A DNA stretch of 64,000 nucleotides from Elusimicrobiota bacterium (GCA_023213235.1 CP096137.1:2854908-2918907); one strand, 5' to 3'. Counted from the stretch's first letter, positions 47,834 to 57,389 are shown. Numbers and translations: made by a program. Notes: generated by a model from the sequence alone, not told the origin.

Positions 47834-49125
47834 GAGCATCGTCCTCGCAACGTCCGTTCCCGGCCCGAAGAGTCAGTCGCTCATGGCCCGCCGGAAAACG
47901 GCCGTCGCCCGGGGCCCGTTCCACGGGACACCCATCTTCGTCGACCATGCTCATGGCGCCTTGATCACGGATGTCGACGGCAACACGTTTATCGATCTTG
48001 CCTCCGGCATCGGCGTCGTGAATACGGGCCACACGCCTAAAGAACTCGTGTCGGCCATCTCCGCTCAGGCCGAGAGGCTCTTGCATGGATCATTCAACAC
48101 GACGCCGTACGAGGGCTACGTCGCCCTGTGCGAGCGCCTCAACGCCAAGACCCCGGGAACATTCGCCAAAAGTCCTTTCTCGCCAACAGCGGCGCCGAGG
48201 CGGTGGAGAACGCGGTGAAGATCGCGCGCGCCTACACCGGGCGCCCGGGCGTTCTCGCGTTCGAGCATGCTTTCCACGGCCGCACCTTCATGGCCATGAC
48301 GCTGACGTACAAAGAGAAGCCGTACAAAGCGGGCTTCGCCCCGTTCAACTCCGACGTTCACCGCGCGCCCTTCCCTTATCCTTATCACGGCGTGAGCGCC
48401 GACGCGGCGTACGCCGCGTTCGAGAAGGCGGCCGACCCCAAGACGCTCGCCGCGGTCATCCTCGAGCCCGTGCAGGGCGAGGGCGGCTTCCTCCCGGCGC
48501 CCAAGGAGTGGCTCGCGAAGGTCGCCGCGTGGTGCGCGACGCACAAGGTCGTCCTCATCGCGGACGAAATCCAAAGCGGCTTCGGCCGCACCGGGACCTT
48601 GTTCGCCTCGGAGCAGCTCGGTCTCGTGCCCGACCTGCTCCTCTCGGCCAAGGGCCTCGGCGGCGGCATGCCGATCTCGGCGGTGACGGGGCGGGCCGAG
48701 ATCATGGACGCGCCCGCCGAGGGCGGCATCGGCGGCACGTTCGGCGGCAACCCCGTCGCCTGCGCCTCGGCGCTCGCGGTCCTCGACCTCTTCGAGGACG
48801 GGACCCTGCTCAAGCGGGCGAAGGCGCTCGGCGACTCCGTGAGCGCCCGTCTCGAGGGCTGGAAGCAGGCGTATCCCGTCGTCGGCGACGTGCGCGGCCT
48901 CGGGCCGATGCGGGCCTTCGAGCTCGTCAAGCCGGGCACGACGGACGCCCACCCCGACGCGGCGAGGGCGCTCGTCAAGTTCTGCTGGGAGCGCGGCGTC
49001 GTGATCCTGACCGCGGGCTCGTACGGGAACTGCGTGCGCCTGCTTTTCCCCTCGTCATCACCGACGAGCAGCTGGCGGAGGCGTTCGCGGTTCTGGAAGC
49101 CGGCCTGAAAAGCCTGACGGCTTAA
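47808..49125 (+). CDS. gabT: Class III aminotransferase, GABA transaminase-like (two frameshifts)
   Basis: PLP fold type I: SGAEAVENAVKIARAYTGRP, the domain-typical HAFHGRTFMAMTLT, IADEIQSGFGRTG and the PLP Lys in LLSAKGLGGGMPISAV. GabT-like rather than ornithine or glutamate semialdehyde type from these motifs, but substrate is inferred. Missing bases at A run 48168-48171 and C run 49048-49051 break it; repaired length is 439 aa. The ATG lies 26 nt inside the preceding gene. It ends 4 bp into the convergent caspase gene. Confidence 0.83.
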
Positions 49126-50715
49126 AGCGAGGAGGCCCGCGCCTCGGGCGCGGCCTGAAGCTGAGGCGTCTGCTCGTTGCCCGTCAGCCGGCGCGCCTCG
49201 GCCTCGACGTTCGTCGAGACGTCGTCGAAAAGCTCCTGCATCGTCGGCGCCCGGCCCTTGGCCGCCGCGTCGCGCAGGGACTTCAGCACGAAGTAGGTGA
49301 ACAGCCCGTGGCCCTGCGCGTCGAACGCGCCGCCGATCTGGTTGGAGGCCGCCGCGGACAGCACCGCGAGGTTCGCGGGCGGCTCGACCGGCGTTTGACG
49401 GGCCACGAGCGGACGCGCTCCCTTGGCGAGCGCCGAGCGCGGACCGGCGCCCGAGAAACAGGCGTCGAGCAGGACGATCGAGCGCCGGGCCTTGAGGCGG
49501 CCGAGCTGCTCGTAGAGCCGCTTGAGCGGGTAGGCGGTCTTGTCCAGGAACGCCGGGTCTCCGTCGTAAGGCACCAGATAGGTGGTGCCTTTGACCGGGT
49601 CGGGGGCGCCGTGGCCCGAGAAGAAGACGACGACGGTGGAGTCGCGGCCGGCCTTGCGCGGCAGCCAATCCTCGACGTATTTGTCGAGGTCGCTCTTCGC
49701 GGCGCGCTCGTCGAGAAGCAGGGCGACGTTGTTCTTCGGGTAGCCCAGCGTCTCGACGAGGTAGTCCGCGAAGACCTTGGCGTCGCGAGCGGCGTAATCG
49801 GCGCGGGGCAGGCCCTGGCGCGTCCTCTCGACGCCGACGACGATCGCCACTCCGCCCTCGCGCGCGCGGGCCAGCGCCGGCGGCGCGGCGTCGACGTCGG
49901 AGACGACCGGCTTTTTCTCCGGCGCGGGCGCCGCCGCCGGAGACGACGCCGCCGTCTTCGCGACGGCCGCGGCGGGCAGCGCGACCGGCTTGCCGTCGAC
50001 GAGCAGCCGCGCCAGACTCAGGCGCTCCGGCAGCGGCCCGCCCGACAGGGCCCTCGAGTAGTCGCGAATCTCGTCGGGCGAGAGACCCCGCTCAGCGACA
50101 GCGTGCCTCCTTGAATGGACTCGCGGATGACGGGCATCGACAGCACGCGACCGTCGACGAGCACGGCCAGCCTGCGCCCGACGGAGGCGCCCGTGACCGC
50201 CGCCAGCCTCTTGGCGCCCGCCTCGGTGAATTTGAGAGCGACCAGAGGCTCGCCGTTCTGGTCGGCGCCCTGCGACGCCGACTCGAGGTCGGCGCCGGTG
50301 AGCGACGCCTGGCCCTGCTGGACGACGAGCGTCTTCGAGAGCGCTCCCGTCCGCGCATCGAGATGGTATTCCTCGCCGACGGCGTCACCGGGACCCGGCT
50401 TTTTGCGGTCGTCGCGCACGAGACGGAACTCGAGGCGCGACGGTTTGATCAGCGGCGCAGCAGCACCTCGGGGTCGTCGCTGCGCGAGGAGATCGTCACC
50501 GCGACGCGCAGCCCGGCGCGGCGCTCGACGCCGCCGGAGAGGCCGTGAGCGGCCAGACGGCGCTTCAAGGCGGCCGCCGCGCGCTCGGCGAGCTCGTTGT
50601 CCACCGTCGGGTTGCCCGTCGAGTCGACTTCGTAGATCGCCTCGGCGCTGCGCGCCGCGAAGCTCCAAGCGCCTGCGGGGACGGCGCAGACGGCCGCCAA
50701 CAGCAAGGCCCTCAT
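49122..50715 (-). CDS. SecD P1-like domain fused to a caspase-like (C14) peptidase (two frameshifts)
   Basis: The ATG overlaps the stop of the FHA-cyclase gene (ATGA). After a signal peptide the protein reads like the P1 head of SecD: ELAERAAAALKRRLAAHGL, then PSRLEFRLV, GRRLAVLVDGRVLSMPVI and ESIQGGTLSLSG, ending SPDEIRDYSRALSGGPLPERL. No SecD membrane helices follow. An Ala/Pro linker (about 240-285) leads to a caspase-like domain with catalytic His (about 369, FFSGHGAPD) and Cys (about 420, LLDACFSGAG). Missing bases lie near 50451-50458 and in 50086-50089, but SecD tail and caspase share one continuous frame, so the fusion does not depend on them. About 531 aa. Confidence 0.8.
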
Positions 50716-51638
50716 GGATTTCGCGAGGCGGAGAAGACGCGCACGTCGGCGGCCTTGCCCTTCAAGGTCCGCATGCCCATGTCCTCGAACGCGTAGGCGG
50801 CGGCGGCCGCCGCGCGGATCTCGTCGCTGACGACGATCGGGCGCTGGAGCTCCTTGCACAGCGACTCCAGCCGGAAGGCGATGTTGACGCAGTCGCCGAT
50901 CGCCGTGAAGTCCCTGCGGGCCGACGAGCCGATGTTTCCGAACATCGCCTCGCCCATGTGGATGCCGCAGCCGACGGCGAACGTGAGGTCCGGGTGGCGC
51001 GCGTGAAGCTGGCCGTGGTACAGGCGCGCCGTCTCGACGAGCTCGACCGCGCTCTCGAGCGGGCCGAGCGCGAGATTGGGGCCGCCGGCCGCCCCGCCCC
51101 CGAGCCAGTAGGCCATCACCGCGTCGCCGATGAACTTGTCGATGACGCCGCCGTGGCTCTCGATGACGGCCGACGCGTCGCGGAACCACGCGCCGATGAA
51201 GCCGGGCAGCTCCTTGGGCGGCATCGACTCCGAGAGCTTGGTGAAGTCGCGCACGTCCACGACGAGGATCGAGACCGCCTCGGTCGACACGTTGACCGCG
51301 GTCTCCATCGTCGTGTCGTGGTCGGCGGGCGCGGTGATCGGCCGCATGTCGGGCGCGTCGAACTTCAGCGTCGCGTCCGCGATGACGATCGAGTCGCCGT
51401 CGGCGAGCTGGACGGGCGCCGTGACGATGCGGCCGTTGAGGAAGGTGCCGTTGGCGCTGCCGAGGTCGAGCAGGAAGTAGTTGCCGCGCCCGAGCGGACG
51501 CAGCAGCGCGTGCGCGCGGGAGACCCGGGAGTCCTTGAGGATGAGGTCGCTGGCGCTGCCCCGGCCGATCGTGTAGGGGCCCAGCAAAGGCACCCTGCGC
51601 GGCGTCTGGCCGGGGATGGCGATGGACAGCTCGGGCAT
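50712..51638 (-). CDS. FHA-domain adenylate/guanylate cyclase
   Basis: 308 aa. An N-terminal FHA domain (about residues 15-95): YTIGRGSASDLILKDSRVSRAHA and LLDLGSANGTFLNG, which normally binds phosphothreonine. A class III cyclase domain follows (about 120-300), catalytically complete: metal Asp in VVDVRDFT and IGDAVMAYW, Asn and Arg in GDCVNIAFRLES. No TM helix. TATAAT lies 8 nt upstream of the ATG. It is coupled by ATGA to the SecD-caspase gene, linking a kinase/phosphopeptide input and a cyclic nucleotide signal to the peptidase. Confidence 0.9.
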   Translation of the reverse strand: MPELSIAIPGQTPRRVPLLGPYTIGRGSASDLILKDSRVSRAHALLRPLGRGNYFLLDLGSANGTFLNGRIVTAPVQLADGDSIVIADATLKFDAPDMRPITAPADHDTTMETAVNVSTEAVSILVVDVRDFTKLSESMPPKELPGFIGAWFRDASAVIESHGGVIDKFIGDAVMAYWLGGGAAGGPNLALGPLESAVELVETARLYHGQLHARHPDLTFAVGCGIHMGEAMFGNIGSSARRDFTAIGDCVNIAFRLESLCKELQRPIVVSDEIRAAAAAAYAFEDMGMRTLKGKAADVRVFSASRNP

Positions 51639-51646
51639 GCCCCGGG

Positions 51647-51652
51647 ATTATA
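51647..51652 (-). promoter_or_regulatory. -10 box TATAAT of the FHA-cyclase operon
   Basis: On the minus strand TATAAT ends 8 nt before the ATG at 51638. Confidence 0.5.
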
Positions 51653-51698
51653 AGGGGAAGCCCGGGGCTTGTCCAGGCCGTCGCGGTTACGGCCCCCG

Positions 51699-52199
51699 CT
51701 ACTTCTTGAGCGGCTGGACGAGGCGGACCGTCTCCATCTTACGCGGCTCGTCGGGCCGGTCCATGCGGTCGCGCGGCGAGTCGCCGATCTTCTTGACGAC
51801 GTCCTGGCCCTCGATGACCGCGCCGAAAATCGCGTGGCGGTCGTCGAGGTGCGGGGTCGCGGCGAGCGTGATGAAGAACTGGGAGCCGCCCGTGTCCGGG
51901 CCGGCGTTGGCCATCGACAGCACGCCCGCCTTGTTGTGGCGAAGCTTGGGCGAGAACTCGTCGAGAATCGTCCAGCCGGGGCCGCCGCGGCCCGTGCCCG
52001 TCGGGTCGCCGGTCTGGACCATGAAGCCGGGGATCACGCGGTGGAACAGCACGCCGTCGTAGTACTTCTTGTCGACGAGCTTGAGGAAGTTGGCCACCGT
52101 GTCCGGCGCCTCCTTCGGGAAGAGCTCGACGGCGATCTTGCCGAGCGTGGACTGGATCTCGACGACGGGATTGTCGGTCTTATAGGGGCGGTCGGCCAT
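51699..52199 (-). CDS. Cyclophilin-type peptidyl-prolyl cis-trans isomerase, cytoplasmic
   Basis: 166 aa with no signal peptide. GKIAVELFPKEAPDTVANFLKLV, FHRVIPGFMVQTGDPTGTGRGG (catalytic Arg in FHRVI) and GSQFFITLAATPHLDDRHAIFG are all intact. AAGGAGAA precedes the ATG by 5-6 nt. It lies 11 nt after tdk. A second, lipid-anchored cyclophilin is at 43724. Confidence 0.92.
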   Translation of the reverse strand: MADRPYKTDNPVVEIQSTLGKIAVELFPKEAPDTVANFLKLVDKKYYDGVLFHRVIPGFMVQTGDPTGTGRGGPGWTILDEFSPKLRHNKAGVLSMANAGPDTGGSQFFITLAATPHLDDRHAIFGAVIEGQDVVKKIGDSPRDRMDRPDEPRKMETVRLVQPLKK

Positions 52200-52210
52200 G
52201 GCGGTTCTCC

Positions 52211-52816
52211 TTAGGATCGTTTGAAGCAGCGGCGGCAGCGGGCCTCGTACTTGTCGGAGGCCCCGACTTCCACGACCTTCTTGCCGCCGGACAGGCGCTG
52301 CGACCTGTTCGCGGGGTTCCCGCAGAGCATGCAGATCGCGAGATTCTTGGTCACGAACTCTGACAGCGCCATCAGGCGCGCCGTCGTCTCGAACGGCTCG
52401 CCGCGGAAGTCCTGGTCGAGGCCGGCCACGATCACGCGGCGGCCCTCGTCGGCGAGGCGCTCGCAGACGTTCACGATCTCGGCGTCGAAGAACTGGACTT
52501 CGTCGATGCCGACGACCTGGGTGTCGGCGTCGATCCTGGTCAGGATGTCTTTCGCCTTGGAGACCGCGATCGACGGGGTCTTGGCCAGGTCGTGAGAGAC
52601 GATATGGTCCTTCGCGTAGCGCACGTCGAGCGCGGAGTTGAACACCTGGACCTTCTGGCGCGCGATCGACGCCAGGCGCAGGCGGCGGATGAGCTCCTGC
52701 GTCTTGCCGGAGAACATCGAGCCGACCACGATTTCGATCCAGCCTCCGCCCGCGTGGCTCCACGAGACGGCGGCGGCGGGGCGGTGGCCGTTGCGCAGGA
52801 CCGCTTTCTTGCTCAT
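52211..52816 (-). CDS. tdk: Thymidine kinase
   Basis: 201 aa. P-loop VVGSMFSGKTQELIRR near residue 32, DEVQFF, GLDQDFRGEPF and the zinc-binding ICMLCGNPA with the C-terminal CRRCFKRS pair are standard features of type II thymidine kinases. A Pro/Ala-rich N-terminal extension of about 25 residues precedes the usual start. It phosphorylates thymidine with ATP for salvage. The ATG overlaps the rfbB stop (ATGA). Confidence 0.93.
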   Translation of the reverse strand: MSKKAVLRNGHRPAAAVSWSHAGGGWIEIVVGSMFSGKTQELIRRLRLASIARQKVQVFNSALDVRYAKDHIVSHDLAKTPSIAVSKAKDILTRIDADTQVVGIDEVQFFDAEIVNVCERLADEGRRVIVAGLDQDFRGEPFETTARLMALSEFVTKNLAICMLCGNPANRSQRLSGGKKVVEVGASDKYEARCRRCFKRS

Positions 52817-53799
52817 TTCTTGTAGGCCTTCTTCAGGTACGTGCGGTAGCCGCCGGCGACCTTGAGCGGACGCCACCAGGCCTCGTTCTTGCGGTACCAC
52901 TCGATGGTCTCGGCGAGGCCTTTTTCGAAATCGTAGGCGTGCTTGAAGCCCAGCTTGAGCAGCTTCGAGCAGTCGAGCGCGTAGCGGCGGTCGTGGCCCT
53001 TGCGGTCCTCGACGGGCGTGATCAAGGTCGACGGCTTGCCCATCAGCGAGAGGACCTTGGAGATCAGCTCGCGGTTTTCGCAGTCGAAGGAGCCGCCGAC
53101 GTTGTAGATCTCGCCGAGCGAACCCTTTTCCAAGACCAGCAGGATCGCGCGCGCGTGGTCGACGGCGTGCAGCCAGTCGCGCACCTGGCGGCCGTCGCCG
53201 TACATCGGGAAGGGCTTGTCCTCCATGAAGTTCGTGATCATGAGGGGCAGGGCCTTCTCGGGGTACTGGTACGGGCCGTAGTTGTTCGACGCGCGCGTGG
53301 TGAGCACCGGCGCCTTGTGCGTCACGAAGTAAGAGCGCACGAGCAGGTCCGAGGCCGCCTTCGACGCGGCGTACGGGCTGTTCGGCTCCAACTTGTCGGT
53401 CTCGACGGAGTGCCCCGTCGCGACCGAGCCGTACACCTCGTCGGTCGAGACGTGCAGGAAGCGCTTGACCCCGTGGCGCAGGGCGGCGTCGAGCAGGACC
53501 TGGGTGCCGATGACGTTGGTCTGGATGAACGCGGAGGCGTCGAGGATCGAGCGGTCGACGTGGGTCTCGGCGGCGAAGTGGACGACGTAGTCGGCGCCCT
53601 TCATCGCGGCGTCGACGGCCTTCGGGTCGCAGATGTCCTTCTTGACCGTCTTGACCTTGAGGCCCGCCAGGTTCTTCGGGTTGCCCGCGTAGGTCTGCTT
53701 GTCGAGGTTGACGATCGTCCAACCCGGACGCGCCGACACGAGGTGCCGGATGAAGTTCGAACCGATGAAGCCGAGGCCGCCGGTGACGAGGACTTTCAT
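52813..53799 (-). CDS. rfbB: dTDP-glucose 4,6-dehydratase-like NAD epimerase
   Basis: From ATG 53799 (or 53814). GGLGFIGSNFIRHLV gives the NAD-binding motif, then HFAAETHVDRSI, STDEVYGSV and the catalytic YAASKAASD (Tyr and Lys), NNYGPYQYPEKALP and GDGRQVRDWLHAVDHARAI. These are RmlB signatures. It makes dTDP-4-keto-6-deoxyglucose for surface sugars. The other rhamnose genes are not in this window. It is the first gene of a unit with tdk and cyclophilin. Confidence 0.88.
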   Translation of the reverse strand: MKVLVTGGLGFIGSNFIRHLVSARPGWTIVNLDKQTYAGNPKNLAGLKVKTVKKDICDPKAVDAAMKGADYVVHFAAETHVDRSILDASAFIQTNVIGTQVLLDAALRHGVKRFLHVSTDEVYGSVATGHSVETDKLEPNSPYAASKAASDLLVRSYFVTHKAPVLTTRASNNYGPYQYPEKALPLMITNFMEDKPFPMYGDGRQVRDWLHAVDHARAILLVLEKGSLGEIYNVGGSFDCENRELISKVLSLMGKPSTLITPVEDRKGHDRRYALDCSKLLKLGFKHAYDFEKGLAETIEWYRKNEAWWRPLKVAGGYRTYLKKAYKK

Positions 53800-53874
53800 G
53801 GGGAGAGCGACCATCTTAGCAAAAACGAGTTTGGCGTATGTTTGGTGGCCGCCCGCGCCCGCCCCTGGTATCCT

Positions 53875-53974
53875 CGGAAGGACGGACAGGAGGCGCTATC
53901 GACTGAACGGACGGAAGGCCGGACCCGACGCGTGACGACTTCTGGGGCTCCCCTCGGCGGGGAGCCCCTCTTTT
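53875..53974 (+). ncRNA. Candidate small RNA with terminator
   Basis: About 100 nt with no credible ORF and several GGAAGG/GGACGG/GGACAGG purine repeats end in a strong intrinsic terminator. A TATCCT-like box lies at 53869-53874 and no clear -35. The terminator has no other obvious user on the plus strand. RNA family not recognised; it could be only the leftover terminator of a lost gene. Confidence 0.3.
53944..53974 (+). terminator. Intrinsic terminator
   Basis: A 10-bp stem (GGGGCTCCCC, loop TCGGC) is followed by TCTTTT. Hairpin repeat C starts at its last T. Confidence 0.85.
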
Positions 53975-54055
53975 GGTGTCAGACCTCCCACTTTCCCACT
54001 TTTCTCTCGGTATCGGTGCCCCGGGAAAAGTGGGAAAGTGGGAGGTCTGACACCA
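53974..54055. repeat. Long hairpin repeat C with GGTGTCAGACC tips
   Basis: A perfect 31-bp inverted repeat (53974-54004 with 54025-54055) with a 20-nt loop beginning TC and ending GG. The arms contain a tandem CCCACTTT duplication. It lies between the small terminator and the stop of the convergent gene at 54057. Confidence 0.85.
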
Positions 54056-54056
54056 T

Positions 54057-54413
54057 CTAGCCGAAGTAGGCTTTCTCCGCGGCCAAGGCGGCGCGCTTGA
54101 TCTGGGCGGCGGAGACCGGCTCGAGCCACTCGAGGGTCAGCAGGGCGCCGCCGGTGGTTTCCACGGCGGCCACGGAGACGCCGGGGGCGGGCTCGCCGGG
54201 GACATGGAAGGAGACTTTATCCCAGAAGCCGCCGCCGCGGTGGTCGTGATCGAACATCACGATCGCCCAGGGAAGCTCCGCGGCGGGAAGGGCCAGATCG
54301 GCGGCGCGCACCGAGCAGACCGCCAGCCGCCCCTCGAGCAGGCCCTGGGCGCGCAGGTCCTCGAGCGTGCGCAGCGCCTCGGGTCCGAAGACGACGAGAG
54401 CGCCGCCGCTCAT
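54057..54413 (-). CDS. Small protein of unknown function
   Basis: 118 aa, no signal peptide or TM helix. Its ATG overlaps the lptD stop (ATGA), so it is the last gene of the murA-lptD unit. One notable segment is WAIVMFDHDHRGGGFWDKVSFHV, with paired His/Asp. The second half looks beta-rich. No family recognised. Confidence 0.5.
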   Translation of the reverse strand: MSGGALVVFGPEALRTLEDLRAQGLLEGRLAVCSVRAADLALPAAELPWAIVMFDHDHRGGGFWDKVSFHVPGEPAPGVSVAAVETTGGALLTLEWLEPVSAAQIKRAALAAEKAYFG

Positions 54414-56497
54414 GGGCGCAGGTCGTCCTGCGTGGCGGCGCCCGCGCGGTCGGGGAACAGCTCGGTCTCCCAGTCCTTGCGCGGGGCGTTCTTGGGGTCG
54501 AACGCGCCGAACTTGAGGTCGACGCGGATCGACGCCTCGCCGACGCCGCCGGGCCGGAAGCGCCCGGCGACCTTGGTGTAGAAGTCGTGCCAGCGTTTGG
54601 TCCAGGAGAATTCCTTCTCGAAGACGCGCCAGCCGTGCAGGCCGCCGACGCCGCGCGAGCTCTCGGCCTGGCCGCGGATGCCGAAGGCCAGCCGCCAGGT
54701 CGGCGAGGACGGCGCGACCGCGAAGTCGAAGCTCGCGACGTATTTGCGCGAGTCGGCGGCGTTCCACGCGAAGCCTCCGCCGACCGCCGCGCCCTCCTCG
54801 TCGCCCCAGCGCGCGTCGAGGATCGCGGCCTGGTTGCCGTCGTCGAGCGAGTAGTGGTCGCGGGCCGTGAAGCTCAGCCGCTCGCGCGGCTGCCAGCTCA
54901 GGTCGGCCGTGATCGGCTGGACGCGCCGGCGGAAGCCCACGGTGCGGTCGCGGAAGGTGCGGAAGTCGTAGCCCGTCGACACGCGCGTGTACACGCGGGG
55001 CGCCGGGATGAACACGTCGGAGACCGTCAGCAGGTTCTCCTCGACGCCCTTGTCGACCGCGCCGCGGTCCTGGCGGAACGACCCGGACTGCAGGCGCTCC
55101 CGGTAGCTCTGGGTCACGTCCACGCCTCCGATCGGCGTGTCGAAGCGCAGCGTGCCGGCCGCCGAGGGCCGCGCGATGACGGCGTCGAGGATCGAGACCG
55201 TCGAGCCGGACACGGAGGCCAGGTCGAACCGGTTGTAGTACTGCTCGCGGAAGGCGAGCTTCGGCGCGAAGCTGACGCCGCGCACGAGGTTGAACGTGCG
55301 CGTGCCCTCCCAGCCGGCGCCGACGGTCTTCTCGATGAACGGGCGGCCCTTCAGATACGTGTTGTCGGCGAAGCCGTCGAGCGTGTTCAGCCAGGGCAGG
55401 CGGCCGAAGCGCAGCGGCTGGCTGATCACGTCCAGGCGCGGATAGCTCTCGGACGCCTTGTCGAAGTCGCGGCGGTCGAGGGTGGCCGTGTCGACGCGCG
55501 AGTACGACAGCCGCGCGGTCGCCTGCGCGAAGCGGTGCGTCAGCGCGCCGCTGTTGACGAGCTCGGGCGTCACGCGGAACGTGCTCGAGCGCGAGTAGTT
55601 GTTGTTGAAGTCGGAATCGGACTGCACCTGCAGGCGGCCCTGGAAGGACGCCGACGAGGTCAGCGCCTGATACTGCTGGCCGAGCACCGCCCAGCGGCGG
55701 TCGTTCGTCGACGTTTCCTTGATCGTGTAGCCGAACAGAGCGCCGCGCGACTCCTCGCCCTCGCGCCGGTGCAGCTCGCCGCCGTATCCGAAGCCCTGCT
55801 TCAGGTAGTAGTCGGCGTAGACCTTGCTGTAGACGTGCTCGCCGTGCTCGGTCGTCAGCGTGTTCTTCAGGAACGGGCCGTTGCGCTGGTCGAAGCCCGG
55901 CTGGCTCTTCCAGCGCAGCCAGTGCCGCGGCGACAGCGACTTGTACAGCACGGGCAGATAGAAGACGGGGACGTTTCCGAGGTAGAACAGCACGTTGCGC
56001 GCGATCATGCTCTGCTTGGGCTTGACCGTGATGCGGGAGGCGCGGAAGTGGTAGTGAGGCGGCTTGCGCGCGCAGCTCGTGAAGTCGGCGCCGCGGTAGT
56101 CGAGCCGGCGGTTCTGGCCGACGTCCACCGAGTCGGCGCGGATGCGCCAGTCGGCGTGCCCCGCGCTCGTGCGCTCGAGGCGGCCCGTGTGGCCCGCGAA
56201 GTCGAACTCGCCGGACTCGCCGTAGACCGCGGAGATGCCGTCCTCGACGAGCAGCGGCCCCGCGGAGCGCCCGCGACGGCGCTCGGTGTCGATCCAGAGC
56301 TCCTTGCCCTTCACCGTCCACGTCGACTCGTCGAGCACGACGTTGCCGTAGAGATGAAGCAGCTGGCGGTCGGCGTCGAACTCGACCTGGTCGGCCTTGT
56401 AGTCGAGGCGCGGGCCGGGCGGCGGGGCGGGCAGGACGTAGTCCTCGGCGCGCGCGGACCCGGCCAGCAGGAGCGCGAGGAGGGCCGCCCGGATCAA
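54410..56497 (-). CDS. lptD: LptD/OstA-like LPS-assembly outer-membrane protein
   Basis: I chose the TTG at 56497, which overlaps the ROK stop (TTGA) and starts a signal peptide (LIRAALLALLLAGSARA). An OstA/LptA-like N-terminal domain (about 30-180, DYKADQVEFDADRQLLHLYGNVVLD) precedes a long beta-barrel (about 200-690) with many aromatic strands. About 695 aa, near LptD size. Family role: receives LPS at the outer membrane with LptE and needs disulfides; a Cys is at FTSCARKPP and few others are seen. Only the family call, not function, is certain. Confidence 0.82.
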   Translation of the reverse strand: MIRAALLALLLAGSARAEDYVLPAPPPGPRLDYKADQVEFDADRQLLHLYGNVVLDESTWTVKGKELWIDTERRRGRSAGPLLVEDGISAVYGESGEFDFAGHTGRLERTSAGHADWRIRADSVDVGQNRRLDYRGADFTSCARKPPHYHFRASRITVKPKQSMIARNVLFYLGNVPVFYLPVLYKSLSPRHWLRWKSQPGFDQRNGPFLKNTLTTEHGEHVYSKVYADYYLKQGFGYGGELHRREGEESRGALFGYTIKETSTNDRRWAVLGQQYQALTSSASFQGRLQVQSDSDFNNNYSRSSTFRVTPELVNSGALTHRFAQATARLSYSRVDTATLDRRDFDKASESYPRLDVISQPLRFGRLPWLNTLDGFADNTYLKGRPFIEKTVGAGWEGTRTFNLVRGVSFAPKLAFREQYYNRFDLASVSGSTVSILDAVIARPSAAGTLRFDTPIGGVDVTQSYRERLQSGSFRQDRGAVDKGVEENLLTVSDVFIPAPRVYTRVSTGYDFRTFRDRTVGFRRRVQPITADLSWQPRERLSFTARDHYSLDDGNQAAILDARWGDEEGAAVGGGFAWNAADSRKYVASFDFAVAPSSPTWRLAFGIRGQAESSRGVGGLHGWRVFEKEFSWTKRWHDFYTKVAGRFRPGGVGEASIRVDLKFGAFDPKNAPRKDWETELFPDRAGAATQDDLRP

Positions 56498-57389
56498 CGG
56501 CTCTCCCGCGACAGCAGGGCCGCTCCCACGACGCCCCAGTCGCGGTCGGCGGGGGCCGAGAGCTCGAGCGCCTTGAACGGCTCGCGAAACGGCTGCTCGG
56601 CGAGCACGCGCCGGACGGGATCGAGGATCAGCCGGCCCGCGCGTGCGACGCCGCCGAGAATCAGGACCGCGTCGGGGTTCAGCGCGAGCACGAGGCTGGC
56701 CAGGCCCTGGCCGAGGCGCTCGCCGGTCTCGGCCCAGACCGCCTTGGCGCCGCGGTCTCCCGCGAGCGCCGCGTCGGCGACGGCCTTGGGCGTGAGCGGC
56801 GACGGGATCTTCTTCATGAGGCGCCGGGCCGCGCGCAGGATGCCCGCGGTGCCCGCGTAGGCCTCGAGGCAGCCGCGCCGGCCGCACGCGCACAGCGGCC
56901 CCTTCAGCTCGAGCGTCAGGTGGCCGAACTCCCCGCGGAGCCGGTCGCCCCCACGTGCAGGCGCCCGTCGACGATGAGGCCGCCGCCGACGCCGGTGCCG
57001 AGCGTCAGGCCCACGACGTGGCGCGGACGCTTCTTGAGCGCGACGGCGTAGCCGCCCCAAACGGCGACGTTCGCGTCGTTGTCGACGGCGACGGGCACGG
57101 CGTACGCGCGCTCGAAGGCGCGCTTGAAGGAGAAGCCGGTCCAGCCCTTGAGGTTCGGCACGAACTGCAGGGTCCCCGTCCTCGAGTCGACGCCGCCGGC
57201 CAGACCGAGGCCGATCGACGAGAACGACCAGTTGCGCAGCACGCCCTCGGCGCGCCGCACGAAGTCCGCCGGGCCCTTCTCGGGCAAGGTCGGGATCTGG
57301 ATCGCCTCGAGGACCGTCCCGTCGGGCGAGACGAGGCCGATCTTGGCGAACGTCCCCCCGACGTCGATGCCGGCCGAGCGGTTCTTCAT
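56494..57389 (-). CDS. ROK-family sugar kinase/regulator (frameshifted)
   Basis: About 298 aa after restoring one base in the G/C run 56931-56934. AGIDVGGTFAKIGLV (ATP/sugar fold), VDNDANVAVWGGY, LTLGTGVGGGLIVDG and the zinc-site motif CACGRRGCLEAYAG are diagnostic of ROK kinases. A DNA-binding extension is lacking, so it is a kinase rather than a repressor. Glucokinase or N-acetylmannosamine/N-acetylglucosamine kinase cannot be separated. Overlaps folC by ATGA and lptD by TTGA, an unusual position in an envelope operon. Confidence 0.85.

Noticed and set aside
47820..48180. Possible horizontally acquired segment, because codon use looks slightly less GC-rich at the start of the aminotransferase gene
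   Set aside because: The difference is small, confined to the first third of one gene, and no mobile element or border is visible.
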